Below, in pieces: positions 50,256 through 58,873 of a stretch of DNA of 64,000 nt (position 1 is the first letter of the stretch; the number at the start of each line of letters is the position of its first letter). The position numbers and the translations under genes were made by a program. A model generated the notes under the pieces. That model did not search any database. It was not told where the DNA came from and saw only the letters and a list, made by a program, of their open reading frames with translations. Source of the DNA: CAMLFJ01 sp040902305 (GTDB lineage Bacteria; Methylomirabilota; Methylomirabilia; Rokubacteriales; CSP1-6); assembly GCA_040902305.1 (NCBI GenBank), contig JBBDXN010000139.1:11803-75802 (forward strand), given 5' to 3'.

Positions 50256-50951
50256 TCAGCCGAGCAGCCCGCGCACCGCGCGGCGCCGCAGCGCCAGGAT
50301 GGACTCGGTCGGCGAGATCTCCATCGGGCAGACGTCGGTGCAGTTGGCCTGGCTGTGGCAGCGCATCAGGGTGTCCTCCGAGAACAGCAGCGCCGCGCGG
50401 TCGGGGTGGCCGGCGTCACGGCTGTCCGTGGCGACCGTGAAGAGGCGGTTGAGCGCGGCCGGGCCCGGGAACCGCTCGTCGTTCGCCACCATGGTGCACG
50501 CCGACACGCACAGGCCGCAGCCGATGCACTCGATCGCGGGATCGATGCGCTGCCGCTCGGGCGCGTCGGCCCCGACGCGGGCGAAGGCCACCGGCTCCTC
50601 CTTCGGCACGAAGACGCCGCCCACGCGCGCGGTCTGCTCGGCGAGCGGGGCCAGGTCCACCACCAGGTCGCGGATGAGCGGGAAGTGATACAGCGGCCGC
50701 ACGGTGACGATGCGGGTCTCGAGGCTCTTGAGCAGGGTGCGGCAGGCCCAGCGCTCGCGCCCGTTGATCACCATGCCGCACGAGCCGCACATGCCCACGC
50801 GGCAGGCGTAGCGGAAGGCCAGCGTCGGATCGAGCCGGCGCTGCGCGTCGACCAGCGCGTCGAGCACCGTCATGCCGTCCTTGGCCGGCACCCAGAAGCG
50901 CTGGATCCGCTCGCGGAAGCCGGGAGACCAGCGGAAGACCTTCAGGACCAT
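50256..50951 (-). CDS. Succinate dehydrogenase/fumarate reductase iron-sulfur subunit (second complex)
   Basis: A 231-residue FeS subunit. The 2Fe-2S motif is YACRVGMCGSCGMVINGRERWAC, the 4Fe-4S motif CIGCGLCVSACTM and the 3Fe-4S region CHSQANCTDVCP. The ATG at 50951 lies ten bases inside the anchor gene. Sequence and spacing differ clearly from SdhB at 39631, so the two complexes are not recent duplicates. It ends the three-gene set sdhA2-anchor-sdhB2. Confidence 0.9.
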   Translation of the reverse strand: MVLKVFRWSPGFRERIQRFWVPAKDGMTVLDALVDAQRRLDPTLAFRYACRVGMCGSCGMVINGRERWACRTLLKSLETRIVTVRPLYHFPLIRDLVVDLAPLAEQTARVGGVFVPKEEPVAFARVGADAPERQRIDPAIECIGCGLCVSACTMVANDERFPGPAALNRLFTVATDSRDAGHPDRAALLFSEDTLMRCHSQANCTDVCPMEISPTESILALRRRAVRGLLG

Positions 50952-51271
50952 CGCCACCCCCAGGTCGCCGCGAAGATGACCACACCGAGGGCCAGGGCCA
51001 GGATCAGGAGCAGGCGGTGCCAGCGCACCGGCAGGCCGAAGTCGAGCAGGATCGCGCGCACGCCGAGCAGGCCGTGGAGCAGGACCAAAGCCAGGAGGAA
51101 CGCCTGCACGGTGCGCCAGTACGGGGTGCGCACGTGCAGCACGATCACCGCGAGGAGGGCGACGGCGGCGGTGCGCTGCACCAGCCACGCCCACATGCCG
51201 GCCCGCGTGCCACGCCATCCCTCGGTGGTGGCCCACCGGCGCCGCAGGATCCGCCGGGGCCGCTTCGGCAT
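50942..51271 (-). CDS. Short membrane anchor of the second Sdh/Frd-like complex
   Basis: A 109-residue protein with three hydrophobic segments (about 30-48, 54-76 and 86-106) after a basic N-terminus (MPKRPRRILRRRW). H46 and H66 are candidate haem ligands, placed as in SdhC/SdhD. It is the only anchor gene of this set, whereas short anchors normally come in pairs. It may dimerise or use a different partner. Start overlaps the sdhA2 stop (TGATG). Confidence 0.8.
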   Translation of the reverse strand: MPKRPRRILRRRWATTEGWRGTRAGMWAWLVQRTAAVALLAVIVLHVRTPYWRTVQAFLLALVLLHGLLGVRAILLDFGLPVRWHRLLLILALALGVVIFAATWGWRWS

Positions 51272-53016
51272 CAGTCGCCGACGTCCACCGTCGTGGGCCG
51301 GCGCGCCGCGTCCGGCCGGAGCCGCGTGTGGCGCACCGGCTCGGTCCAGACCTTGGGGCCCGCGCCGTCGGCGAAGCCGGCGAACACCGCCACCGCCTCG
51401 CCCGCCGTCGCCGGGAAGTCGCGGCGATAGTGCGAGCCGCGGCTCTCGGTGCGCTCGAGCGCGCTCCGCGCGATGAGCCACGCGGTGGTGGCCTGGTTCT
51501 GGAGGTTGATCCAGTCCTGCCACGCCAGGTTGTAGGCCCCGCCGCCCCGCACCGCCACGCCTTCGAGCCGGTTGGCGATGTCCTCGATCTCGGTCAGCGC
51601 CAGCTTGAGCCCCTCGCCGGCCCGGATCAGTCCCACGTGCTCCCACATGACCTGACGCAGGCGCGCCTGCAGCGGGTAGAGGCTCTCGCCACCCTCGCTG
51701 CGCCCGAGCGGCGCGGTGGTGGCGGCGGCCGCCGCGTCCACGTGGGCGCGGGAGATCTGGGGCAGCGGGCGGCCGACCACCCAGTCCGCCATGACGTCGC
51801 CCGCGATGCCGCCGAACACGGTGGACTCCGCCACCCCGTTGCCCCCGAGCCGGTTGGCGCCGTGCACCCCGCCCGCGTCTTCCCCGGCCGCGAAGAGCCC
51901 CTCCACATCGGTGCGGCACGCGCGATCGATGACGATGCCGCCCATCATGAAGTGGGCGGTGGGCCCCACCTCCACCGGCTCGCGCGCCAGGTCGCGGCCG
52001 AAGTCGCGGCAGCGGCGCACCATGCCGCGGAAGCTCTTCTCCACGACGGCGGCGCCCAGGTGCGAGACGTCGATCCACACCCCGCCGTTGGCGGTGCCGC
52101 GGCCTTCCATCACCTCGGTGTAGCAGGCGCGCGCCACCAGGTCGCGGGTGGACCGCTCGAGCCGGGCGGCGTCGTAGCGCTGCATGAACCGCTCGCCCCG
52201 GCCGTTCAGAAGCCGGCCGCCCGCCCCGCGCAGGCCCTCCTCGAGGAGCGCGCCGGTCATGAGCGAGTTGGGCACGATGAGGCCGGTCGGGTGGAACTGC
52301 ACCATCTCCATGTCGCGCAGGCGCACCCCCGCGTGCAGGCCCAGCGCGATGCCGTCGGAGGACTTGTCGGCCGAGCAGGCGATCACCTTGTACATGGTGG
52401 GCCCGCCGCCCATGGCGAGCAGGATGGCGCGGCTGCGCACCACCACGAAGCTGCCGCGGCGGATGTCGAGCAGCAGCACGCCGCCCACGTGCCCGCCGTC
52501 GGTGCGGAGCAGCTCGACCGCCCGGTGCTCCTCGAGGGGACGGATCGACGGGCGCCGCCACACCTGCTCGGTCAGGCGGTTCATGATCTCGATGCCGGTG
52601 AGGTCGCCCTTGTGGATCGTGCGATCGTGGCTTTGCCCCGCGAAGGGCTTCTGGTGGATGCGGCCGTCCGGGTGGCGGTCGAAGAAGCAGCCGTAGCGCG
52701 CCTCCAGCTCCAGCACCCGCGCCGGCGCCTCGTTGACCAGCGTCCACACCAGCTCCTGATCGTTGATCCAGGCGCCGCCCTGCAGCGTGTCGAGCAGGTG
52801 CGCCTCGATCGAGTCGGGGGCGCCGAGCATCGCGTTGTAGCCGCCCTGTACCATGCGCGTGCAGCCGGCGCGGCCGAGCAGCCCCTTCACCGCGACCGTC
52901 ACGGTCAGGCGCGGCGAGCGGTCCGCGGCGTGGAGCGCGGCGCAGAGGCCCGCGCCGCCCGCGCCGAGCACGAGGATGTCGGTGTCGAGGCTGTCCACGG
53001 TGAGATCGGTGGCCAT
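51271..53016 (-). CDS. Succinate dehydrogenase/fumarate reductase flavoprotein (second complex), lacking the FAD-linking histidine
   Basis: A 581-residue flavoprotein. The FAD fold is ILVLGAGGAGLCAALHAA (14-31). In SdhA/FrdA a histidine before T-x3-(Q/E)GG binds FAD covalently; here the region reads GRAGCTRMVQGG with C52 in that place. Active-site residues otherwise remain: QFHPTG, GLRGAGG, AHFMMGG and GANRLGGNGV. So it should bind FAD non-covalently, which in E. coli fumarate reductase mutants strongly lowers succinate oxidation but spares fumarate reduction. Located between sulfur genes and its own anchor/FeS genes. Confidence 0.9.
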   Translation of the reverse strand: MATDLTVDSLDTDILVLGAGGAGLCAALHAADRSPRLTVTVAVKGLLGRAGCTRMVQGGYNAMLGAPDSIEAHLLDTLQGGAWINDQELVWTLVNEAPARVLELEARYGCFFDRHPDGRIHQKPFAGQSHDRTIHKGDLTGIEIMNRLTEQVWRRPSIRPLEEHRAVELLRTDGGHVGGVLLLDIRRGSFVVVRSRAILLAMGGGPTMYKVIACSADKSSDGIALGLHAGVRLRDMEMVQFHPTGLIVPNSLMTGALLEEGLRGAGGRLLNGRGERFMQRYDAARLERSTRDLVARACYTEVMEGRGTANGGVWIDVSHLGAAVVEKSFRGMVRRCRDFGRDLAREPVEVGPTAHFMMGGIVIDRACRTDVEGLFAAGEDAGGVHGANRLGGNGVAESTVFGGIAGDVMADWVVGRPLPQISRAHVDAAAAATTAPLGRSEGGESLYPLQARLRQVMWEHVGLIRAGEGLKLALTEIEDIANRLEGVAVRGGGAYNLAWQDWINLQNQATTAWLIARSALERTESRGSHYRRDFPATAGEAVAVFAGFADGAGPKVWTEPVRHTRLRPDAARRPTTVDVGD

Positions 53017-53035
53017 CGATCGGCCGGCCCCGAGG

Positions 53036-53587
53036 TTACCTCGCAGGCGCGGCGACCAGGGCGTCGAGGAAGGCGCGGCCCGCCTTGCCGTCCCACTCCC
53101 GGGTGCCGGCGGCCCGGGCCACCAGGCGTCCGTCGCGGCCGATCACGATCGCGGTCGGGGTGGCCCGCACCCGGTACTCCCGCGCCACCGCGCCGTCTCC
53201 GTCCAGGAGCACCGGCGAGGTCACCCCCGCGCCCTTGACGTAGCCGGCGACCAGGTCCTTGGGCTCCTCGATGCTGACCGCGAGCACCGTGAAGGGCTGG
53301 CCCTTGCGGGCGCGCGTGACCTTCTCGATCGCGACGGGCAGCTCCTTCCGGCAGTAGCCGCACCACGTGGCCCAGAAGTAGACGAGCACCACCTTGCCCT
53401 TGTGGTCGCCCAGCGCCATCTTCCCGCCGTCCACCTTCGGGAGCGAGAAGGCGGGCGGCCGCTCGCCCGGCACCGCGACGAGCCCGAGCTCGCGGAGATA
53501 CCGGTCGACGTCGTCGCCCTGCGCGGGCGCGGCCCACGCGAGGCACGCCGCCAGCAGCACGCACGCCGGGCCACGCAGTGGCCTCAC
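53036..53587 (-). CDS. TlpA-like exported thioredoxin-fold protein
   Basis: A 183-residue periplasmic disulfide reductase. The N-terminal signal contains L12-A-A-C15, a lipobox, so it may be a lipoprotein. The thioredoxin core is VVLVYFWATWCGYCRKELP with redox cysteines C76 and C79, then RVRATPTAIVIGRDGRLV containing the cis-proline. GTG start overlapping the soxZ stop (GTGA). In Sox systems a similar protein (SoxW/SoxS) keeps the SoxY carrier cysteine reduced; the coupling here supports that role. Confidence 0.88.
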   Translation of the reverse strand: MRPLRGPACVLLAACLAWAAPAQGDDVDRYLRELGLVAVPGERPPAFSLPKVDGGKMALGDHKGKVVLVYFWATWCGYCRKELPVAIEKVTRARKGQPFTVLAVSIEEPKDLVAGYVKGAGVTSPVLLDGDGAVAREYRVRATPTAIVIGRDGRLVARAAGTREWDGKAGRAFLDALVAAPAR

Positions 53588-53913
53588 GGGACGCTCACCT
53601 CCGCGGTACCCTCGAACTTTACCCCGTGCGAGTCGAAGAACGTCACCTTGATCGGCCCGGTCTCGGTGACCCGGAACGGAATCGTGAACGTCGGGTTCTC
53701 GCTGACCGCGGTCGACGGCTCGATCTCGGCGATCTCACGGCCGAGGTACGTTACCACGATGCGGTTGACGAAGCGGTAGTTGCGATCCACCGAGCGGCCC
53801 CCCTGCCGCTCCACCCGTTCGTGGGGATGGATGACGAGGGCTCGCACCCGGGCCACGCTGCCCCGGCGGACCCGGCCCGACACCGCCAGCTTCACGATCC
53901 CGATGTCGGCCAT
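53584..53913 (-). CDS. soxZ: Sulfur-carrier complex protein SoxZ
   Basis: A 109-residue immunoglobulin-like protein that pairs with SoxY in the periplasm. Landmarks are VRALVIHPHERVERQGG, VTYLGREIAEIEPSTAVSEN and the end GPIKVTFFDSHG...GTAEVSV. It has no signal peptide, as is usual; SoxZ is exported with SoxY by the Tat system. Five bases downstream of soxY. SoxA, SoxX, SoxB and SoxCD are absent from the window. Confidence 0.9.
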   Translation of the reverse strand: MADIGIVKLAVSGRVRRGSVARVRALVIHPHERVERQGGRSVDRNYRFVNRIVVTYLGREIAEIEPSTAVSENPTFTIPFRVTETGPIKVTFFDSHGVKFEGTAEVSVP

Positions 53914-53917
53914 CGGC

Positions 53918-54403
53918 TCAGGCCGCGCAGCCGGCCACCGTGACGCGGACGTCGCGCGCGGCCAGCCAGAGCGACCCGTCGCTCATCTCGGCCACCGCGC
54001 GGACCGGGCCGCTGTCGGCCAGGCGCAGATTGGTCCCCACGTAGGCCTGCCCGGCGGCGGGAGTCAGGTTGATCTTCACGTTGAGCGGGCGGGGATTCTT
54101 CTCGGCGAGGATGTAGATCGCCTTGACGTGATGCTCCGGCGTCATCGGCGACTTCACCTCCACCGTGATCGGCACCGCGGCGCCGTCCTCCGCGATGAGC
54201 GGCATCTCGATCGTGATCAGCGCGGCGCCGTCCTTGAGTTGCCGGCCGCCGAAGAGCCGCTTCAGGGTGGCGGCGATCGGCTCTTCGGGCGCCAGGTTGG
54301 CGAGATACCCCTGCGCGGCCGCGGGCCGCGGGCGCCATGCCGGGCCGGCCGCGACGAGCGCCGCGAGCCCGAGCCACGCGCGCCGCGTGAGGGTCTGGCT
54401 CAT
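53918..54403 (-). CDS. soxY: Sulfur-carrier protein SoxY (variant swinging arm)
   Basis: A 161-residue Tat-exported carrier. The twin arginine lies at 7-8 in LTRRAWLGLAALVAAG. The mature domain resembles SoxY (LITIEMPLIAEDGAAVPITVEV; HHVKAIYILAEKNPRPLN). The carrier cysteine should lie at the very C-terminus, normally in GGCGG; here the end is VAGCAA with C159, two residues from the end. The ATG at 54403 is the start giving the Tat signal. The altered arm keeps the cysteine but has fewer glycines. Confidence 0.88.
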   Translation of the reverse strand: MSQTLTRRAWLGLAALVAAGPAWRPRPAAAQGYLANLAPEEPIAATLKRLFGGRQLKDGAALITIEMPLIAEDGAAVPITVEVKSPMTPEHHVKAIYILAEKNPRPLNVKINLTPAAGQAYVGTNLRLADSGPVRAVAEMSDGSLWLAARDVRVTVAGCAA

Positions 54404-54443
54404 GGCCCCCAGCATGCCTCCGATCGGGACGATGTCAACGGCT

Positions 54444-57305
54444 TCACGCGCCGTCGATCCGGTAGGCCGAGGCATCGGGCTTGAACGCGCGCGGCAGCCA
54501 GAGCGGACGGCGCAGCCCGCCGGGGCCGGGCGCGGGCCGGGCCATCGCGAGCCACTTGCGATAGACCTCGAAGGACTTGTCGGTGTCCACCACCACGTCC
54601 CCGTAGCGATCGTCCGGTCCCGGCCGGCTCACCGTCACCTTCTGATGCCAGCAGTGCTGGCCGCTCACCGGATCCGGATGGACGGGGAAGGTCAGGTTCT
54701 GGTGCACGCCCGCGTCCTCCCACCAGACGCGCTGCGAATCCGGGTCGGCGCTCTCGAAGGGCCGCACCCCGTGGACGTGGCGGAGGCGCCATCGCCCGGG
54801 CGCCGGCCGCTCGAGCGTCACCAGCGCGGTGGACCAGCGCTCGCCGCCGGTGCGCTCGGAGAGCCGCCACCGGCCCAGATGATGCGAGCAGGCGAGCACG
54901 CCCGGCCGGATCGCCTCCGTCACCCACACCCGATCGACGAAGTGGCCGATCTCGGTCTGGACCTTCAAGAGGTCGCTCGTCTTCACGTCGAGCCGCTCCG
55001 CATCTTCCGGATGCAGCCAGAGTGGATTGTTGTGGGAGATCTCGTAGAGCCACTTGGCGTTGCCGGAGCGGGAGTGGATCAGGGTCGGCAGCCGGAACGT
55101 GGGCAGCAACGCCATCTCGCCGGCCGCCCGATCCATCTCCCGCCAGTGCACGTGACTCCGCGCGTAGGCGGGCACCGCGTGCTCCGGCCACTTCCAGTCC
55201 TTGAGCGTCTTCGAGTAGAACTCGAGCTTGCGGGACGGCGTGGGGAAGCCGCCCACCCACTGCCCGTCCACCTCCACCCCGACCGCGGCGCCGTTCTTCA
55301 GCACGAGATGGGACTGGCCGTCCGCCGCCGCGCCCTCCCGCTCCGCCGGGGCGAGCGGCGTCTCGTGGGTGCCGTAGACGTTCTCCTGGATCAGGAAGGC
55401 TCCGTACTTGCGCATGTACGCGAGCGGGGCCAGGCCCTCGCGCTCGGCGGCCGCCGGAAGGCCCGGCACGCTGTGCTCGAAGATCCAGCGGTAGAACTCC
55501 TCGATGCGGAGCTTCTCCCCCGGGCGGTAGGGCGACTCGAAGTACTTGCGGATGCCGAGGGCGCCGTCCGGGTCGATGCGCCACGATAGCTCGATCCAGA
55601 ACTCGTCCTCCTCCCACACCTGCCCGAGCCCGGCCGCCTCGTGGGCCTGCCAGGTGAGGTCGAAGCGCCGGCCCTGCTTCTCGAGCGCCACCCGCAGCAC
55701 CGGCTGCCGGAAGCCGATCCAGCGGGCGGCGTGCGTCTCCTGGCTCATGAGATCGTGGCGCTCGGAGGCGTGCCCCATCGGCAGCACGTAGTCCGCGAAC
55801 CACGCGGTCTCGCTCCAGATGGGGGTGAGGCAGGCGTGCCGCTCCACCTTCGCCTCGTCGGTCAGCATCTCGATCCACGACATGCCGTCCGGGTTGGTCC
55901 ACACCGGGTTGTAGACCCGCGTGAAGTACATCGCGAGCTTGCCGCGCCCCTCCTTCAGGAAATGCGGGAGGAGAAAGCTCATCTCGAAGAAGGCCAGCGG
56001 GTACTCCCGCGGCATCAGCAGCTCGCTCCACACCTTGCCGGGCGGCGGCATCATCGGCGGGCTCGGGACCGCCTTGTTCCAGCCGCTCGGCGCGGTCCCG
56101 CCCGGAGTGGCCACCGCCCCCGCGAGCACCACCACCAGCTCGAGCGCGCGCGCCACCTGCCAGCCGTGGAGGTTGCCGGCGGCGGCATTGCGCCACACGT
56201 GGGTGGAGAGCGCGCTGCCCGCACGGCCGACCTCGCGCGCGACCTCCTCGATGCGCGCGGCCGGCACCCCCGACTCCCGCTCCGCGAACTCGGGCGTGCA
56301 GTCGGCGTAGAGCGCCTTCAGCGCCTCTTCGAAGGAGGCCAAGGTGGCCGGCAGGTCCGGCCGCTCCTCGCGAAGATACTCCTCCCAGTTCACCCAGCGG
56401 CGCACGAACTCGCGGTCCCACGTGCCGTCCCGCAGCATGCAGTGCGCGATGGCGAGGAGAATCGCGCCCTCGGTGCCGGGCCAGGGCGAGAGCCAGTAGT
56501 CGGCCATCGACGCGGTGTTGCTCAGGCGCGTGTCCAGCACGCAGATCTTGGCCCCCGCCATCTTGCCCTCGATGATTCGCTGGGCGTGCGGATTGAAGTA
56601 GTGGCCGGCCTCGAGGTGGGAGGACAGGAGCAGGATGAAGCGCGCCTTGCTGTGATCGGGCGAGGGGCGGTCGAGCCCGTGCCAGAACGCGTAGCCCGCG
56701 CGCGCGGAGGCCGAGCAGACGTTGGTGTGGCTGTTGTGACCGTCGATGCCCCAGGCGTGGAAGACGCGCTGGAGGTAGATCAGCTCGTGGCCGGGCCGCC
56801 CCAGGTGATACATCACCTCTTTCTGGCGGCCCTCCACCAGCGCCTTCCGGATGCGCCCCGCGAGGTCGTCGAGCACCTCGTCCCAGGTGACCCGCTCCCA
56901 CCCGCCTTCCCCGCGCGGGCCCGTCCGCCTGAGCGGATAGAGGATGCGCTCGGGATCCGTGATCTGGTTGAGCGTGGCGGGCCCCTTGGCGCAGTTGCGG
57001 CCCCGGCTGCCCGGGTGCACCGGGTTGCCCTCGAACTTCTGGATCGTCAGGGTCTGGGTGTCCACGTAGGCGAGCAGCCCGCACGCCGCCTCGCAGTTGA
57101 AGCAGATGGTGGGGATCAGCGAGAAGCGCCGCTTCACCTTGCGCGGCCAGGCCTTCGCGTCGAACTCCTCCCAGTCGTCCCAGCGCGCCACGGGCGGGAA
57201 GCGCTCCAGGCCGGAGGCGGGCGGGTCGAGTCGCCGCGCCACCGGGTGGAGAGGCTCTTGCTCCTGCAGTCGATCGGTCATGGAAGGGTTGCGTCCTTTT
57301 TTCAT
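54444..57305 (-). CDS. Molybdopterin oxidoreductase catalytic subunit (SoeA/PsrA-like, CISM family)
   Basis: A 953-residue DMSO-reductase-family enzyme. Residues 61-110 hold the 4Fe-4S site C68-x2-C71-x3-C75...C105 (TICFNCEAACG, RGRNCAKGP). The likely molybdenum ligand is C197 in HTNVCSASARAG. The C-terminal cofactor-binding domain starts near 730 (LPTLIHSRSGNAKW). No twin-arginine signal is present, so it should face the cytoplasm, as SoeA does. Partner is the fused FeS/NrfD protein 16 bp upstream in the operon. Sulfite oxidation is the favoured role from the Sox/TauE context; polysulfide or tetrathionate chemistry is possible. Confidence 0.85.
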   Translation of the reverse strand: MKKGRNPSMTDRLQEQEPLHPVARRLDPPASGLERFPPVARWDDWEEFDAKAWPRKVKRRFSLIPTICFNCEAACGLLAYVDTQTLTIQKFEGNPVHPGSRGRNCAKGPATLNQITDPERILYPLRRTGPRGEGGWERVTWDEVLDDLAGRIRKALVEGRQKEVMYHLGRPGHELIYLQRVFHAWGIDGHNSHTNVCSASARAGYAFWHGLDRPSPDHSKARFILLLSSHLEAGHYFNPHAQRIIEGKMAGAKICVLDTRLSNTASMADYWLSPWPGTEGAILLAIAHCMLRDGTWDREFVRRWVNWEEYLREERPDLPATLASFEEALKALYADCTPEFAERESGVPAARIEEVAREVGRAGSALSTHVWRNAAAGNLHGWQVARALELVVVLAGAVATPGGTAPSGWNKAVPSPPMMPPPGKVWSELLMPREYPLAFFEMSFLLPHFLKEGRGKLAMYFTRVYNPVWTNPDGMSWIEMLTDEAKVERHACLTPIWSETAWFADYVLPMGHASERHDLMSQETHAARWIGFRQPVLRVALEKQGRRFDLTWQAHEAAGLGQVWEEDEFWIELSWRIDPDGALGIRKYFESPYRPGEKLRIEEFYRWIFEHSVPGLPAAAEREGLAPLAYMRKYGAFLIQENVYGTHETPLAPAEREGAAADGQSHLVLKNGAAVGVEVDGQWVGGFPTPSRKLEFYSKTLKDWKWPEHAVPAYARSHVHWREMDRAAGEMALLPTFRLPTLIHSRSGNAKWLYEISHNNPLWLHPEDAERLDVKTSDLLKVQTEIGHFVDRVWVTEAIRPGVLACSHHLGRWRLSERTGGERWSTALVTLERPAPGRWRLRHVHGVRPFESADPDSQRVWWEDAGVHQNLTFPVHPDPVSGQHCWHQKVTVSRPGPDDRYGDVVVDTDKSFEVYRKWLAMARPAPGPGGLRRPLWLPRAFKPDASAYRIDGA

Positions 57306-57321
57306 GCGCTCGAGTGCGGTT

Positions 57322-58872
57322 CTAGCTCAGCGGGAGCATCTGGCCCGCGCGGATCCATAGCTCCTCCCACAGCCAGAGGCCGCCCAGCGCCAGCACCGCG
57401 GCCAGCTCGGAGCCGAACGGCACCGACGCGCTGAGCAGCAGCACCAGCGGCAGCGCGATGCCCGCCGCCGCCACGCCGCCCCAGAGCGCGGCCCGGAACG
57501 GCCCGTGGGTGAGCAGCCGGGCCGCGCGCCGGGCCTCCTCGGTGCCGTGGGGGGTGAACAGCTCGGCGCCCAGCACCAGCGCGCTCACCAGCAGCGAGGC
57601 CCAGAGGACGAGCCCCAGGCCGCCCACGACGAAGGACGCGCTGCCGACCGCGCGCGCGGCGAGCAGCAGGCTCGCCGACCCAGCGACGAGGGCGGCCACG
57701 AGCAGATGCGGCAACAGCAGCGGGCTCTGCCAGAAGTCGCGGCCCTCCGCCTGCCCGAAGAGGAAGGCGCTGTAGCCGGCGGTGGCCGCCGCCACCACCG
57801 CCATCGGCCAGGCCAGGAGCTGTAGCGCGACGAGACTGCCGATGAGGCCGGCCAGCAGCCACAGCGTGCCGAGCACGCCGGCCGCGAAGAGAATGAAGCC
57901 GCCCAGGACGAGCCACGAGCGCGGGTTCGGCTTGAAGATCAGGTACAGGAAGCGCTCCGGCCGCTTCAGATCGAAGACCAGCAGCAGGGTGGTCAGCAGC
58001 AGGAACGCCAGCCCGATCGCGGGCACCGCCAGCCCGGTCAGGGTGTCCGCGGTCAGGAAGCCGGCGCCGAGCCCGAGCGAGGCGACCAGGAAGGCCCCCG
58101 CCGCGATGGACTTGGTCCAGAGGTAGGCGGCGACCTTCCCGCCCCACGGCCGCTCCGGATGCGCGACATCGTAGACGGTGCGGGCCAGGCCGAGCAGGTC
58201 CACGCGATCATCCGAGGGCGGCGCCGGCCGCGACACCGGGCGGTTCGGCCGGCCCGCGGCGGGGATGCTCCCCTCCTGAGAGAACATGAAGCCGCCTCGG
58301 CGCTCCTGCATCCCGGGGGTGAGCGCGGCGGCCTCCGCCCCCACGTAGAAGAGCTTCGGGCGCGTCCCCTGCTCCGGCTTGCGCACCTGCGTCTGCTGCG
58401 TGGCGACGAGGCGCGCGATGGGGCTCCCGGGATCGTCGAGGTCCCCGGGCACGATGGCCTGCACCGGGCAGACCACGACGCAGGCCGGCTCGAGCCCGGC
58501 CTCCACGCGATGGGCGCAGTAGTGGCACTTGGCCGCGGTCTGGGTCTCGGGGTCGATGTAGAGCGCATCGTAGGGGCAGGCCTGCATGCACGACTTGCAG
58601 CCGATGCAGCGCTCCCCGTCGAAGTCCACGATGCCGTCCGGCCGGCGATAGAGCGCCACCGTCGGGCAGATCGTCACGCAGGGCGCGTTGTCGCAGTGAT
58701 TGCAGCGCATCACGGTGAAGTAGCGTCGCGTGTCCGGGAACACGCCCTTCTCGATGTACTTCACCCACGTGCGGTTGACGCCCAGCGGAACCTGGTTCTC
58801 CTCCTTGCAGGCCACCGTGCAGGCGTGGCAGCCGATGCATTTCCGCTGATCGATGACGAAGCCGTATCTCAT
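57322..58872 (-). CDS. Fused four-cluster ferredoxin / NrfD-type quinone-reactive membrane protein
   Basis: A 516-residue fusion of the B and C subunits of a molybdoenzyme complex. Residues 1-195 carry four 4Fe-4S sites (CIGCHACTVACKEEN, CNHCDNAPCVTICP, CIGCKSCMQACPYDA, CHYCAHR...CVVVCP). A linker of about 65 residues leads to about eight hydrophobic segments (265-505) of the NrfD/PsrC family. It would pass electrons between the molybdopterin subunit and quinone at the inner membrane. In SoeABC and PsrABC these are separate proteins; the fusion fixes 1:1 stoichiometry. It starts just after the TauE gene. Confidence 0.88.
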   Translation of the reverse strand: MRYGFVIDQRKCIGCHACTVACKEENQVPLGVNRTWVKYIEKGVFPDTRRYFTVMRCNHCDNAPCVTICPTVALYRRPDGIVDFDGERCIGCKSCMQACPYDALYIDPETQTAAKCHYCAHRVEAGLEPACVVVCPVQAIVPGDLDDPGSPIARLVATQQTQVRKPEQGTRPKLFYVGAEAAALTPGMQERRGGFMFSQEGSIPAAGRPNRPVSRPAPPSDDRVDLLGLARTVYDVAHPERPWGGKVAAYLWTKSIAAGAFLVASLGLGAGFLTADTLTGLAVPAIGLAFLLLTTLLLVFDLKRPERFLYLIFKPNPRSWLVLGGFILFAAGVLGTLWLLAGLIGSLVALQLLAWPMAVVAAATAGYSAFLFGQAEGRDFWQSPLLLPHLLVAALVAGSASLLLAARAVGSASFVVGGLGLVLWASLLVSALVLGAELFTPHGTEEARRAARLLTHGPFRAALWGGVAAAGIALPLVLLLSASVPFGSELAAVLALGGLWLWEELWIRAGQMLPLS

Positions 58873-58873
58873 G

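Noticed and set aside
50942..52747. 601-codon minus-strand frame covering sdhA2 and the anchor
   Set aside because: Only its last 109 codons are the real anchor; the rest is an out-of-frame reading of sdhA2.
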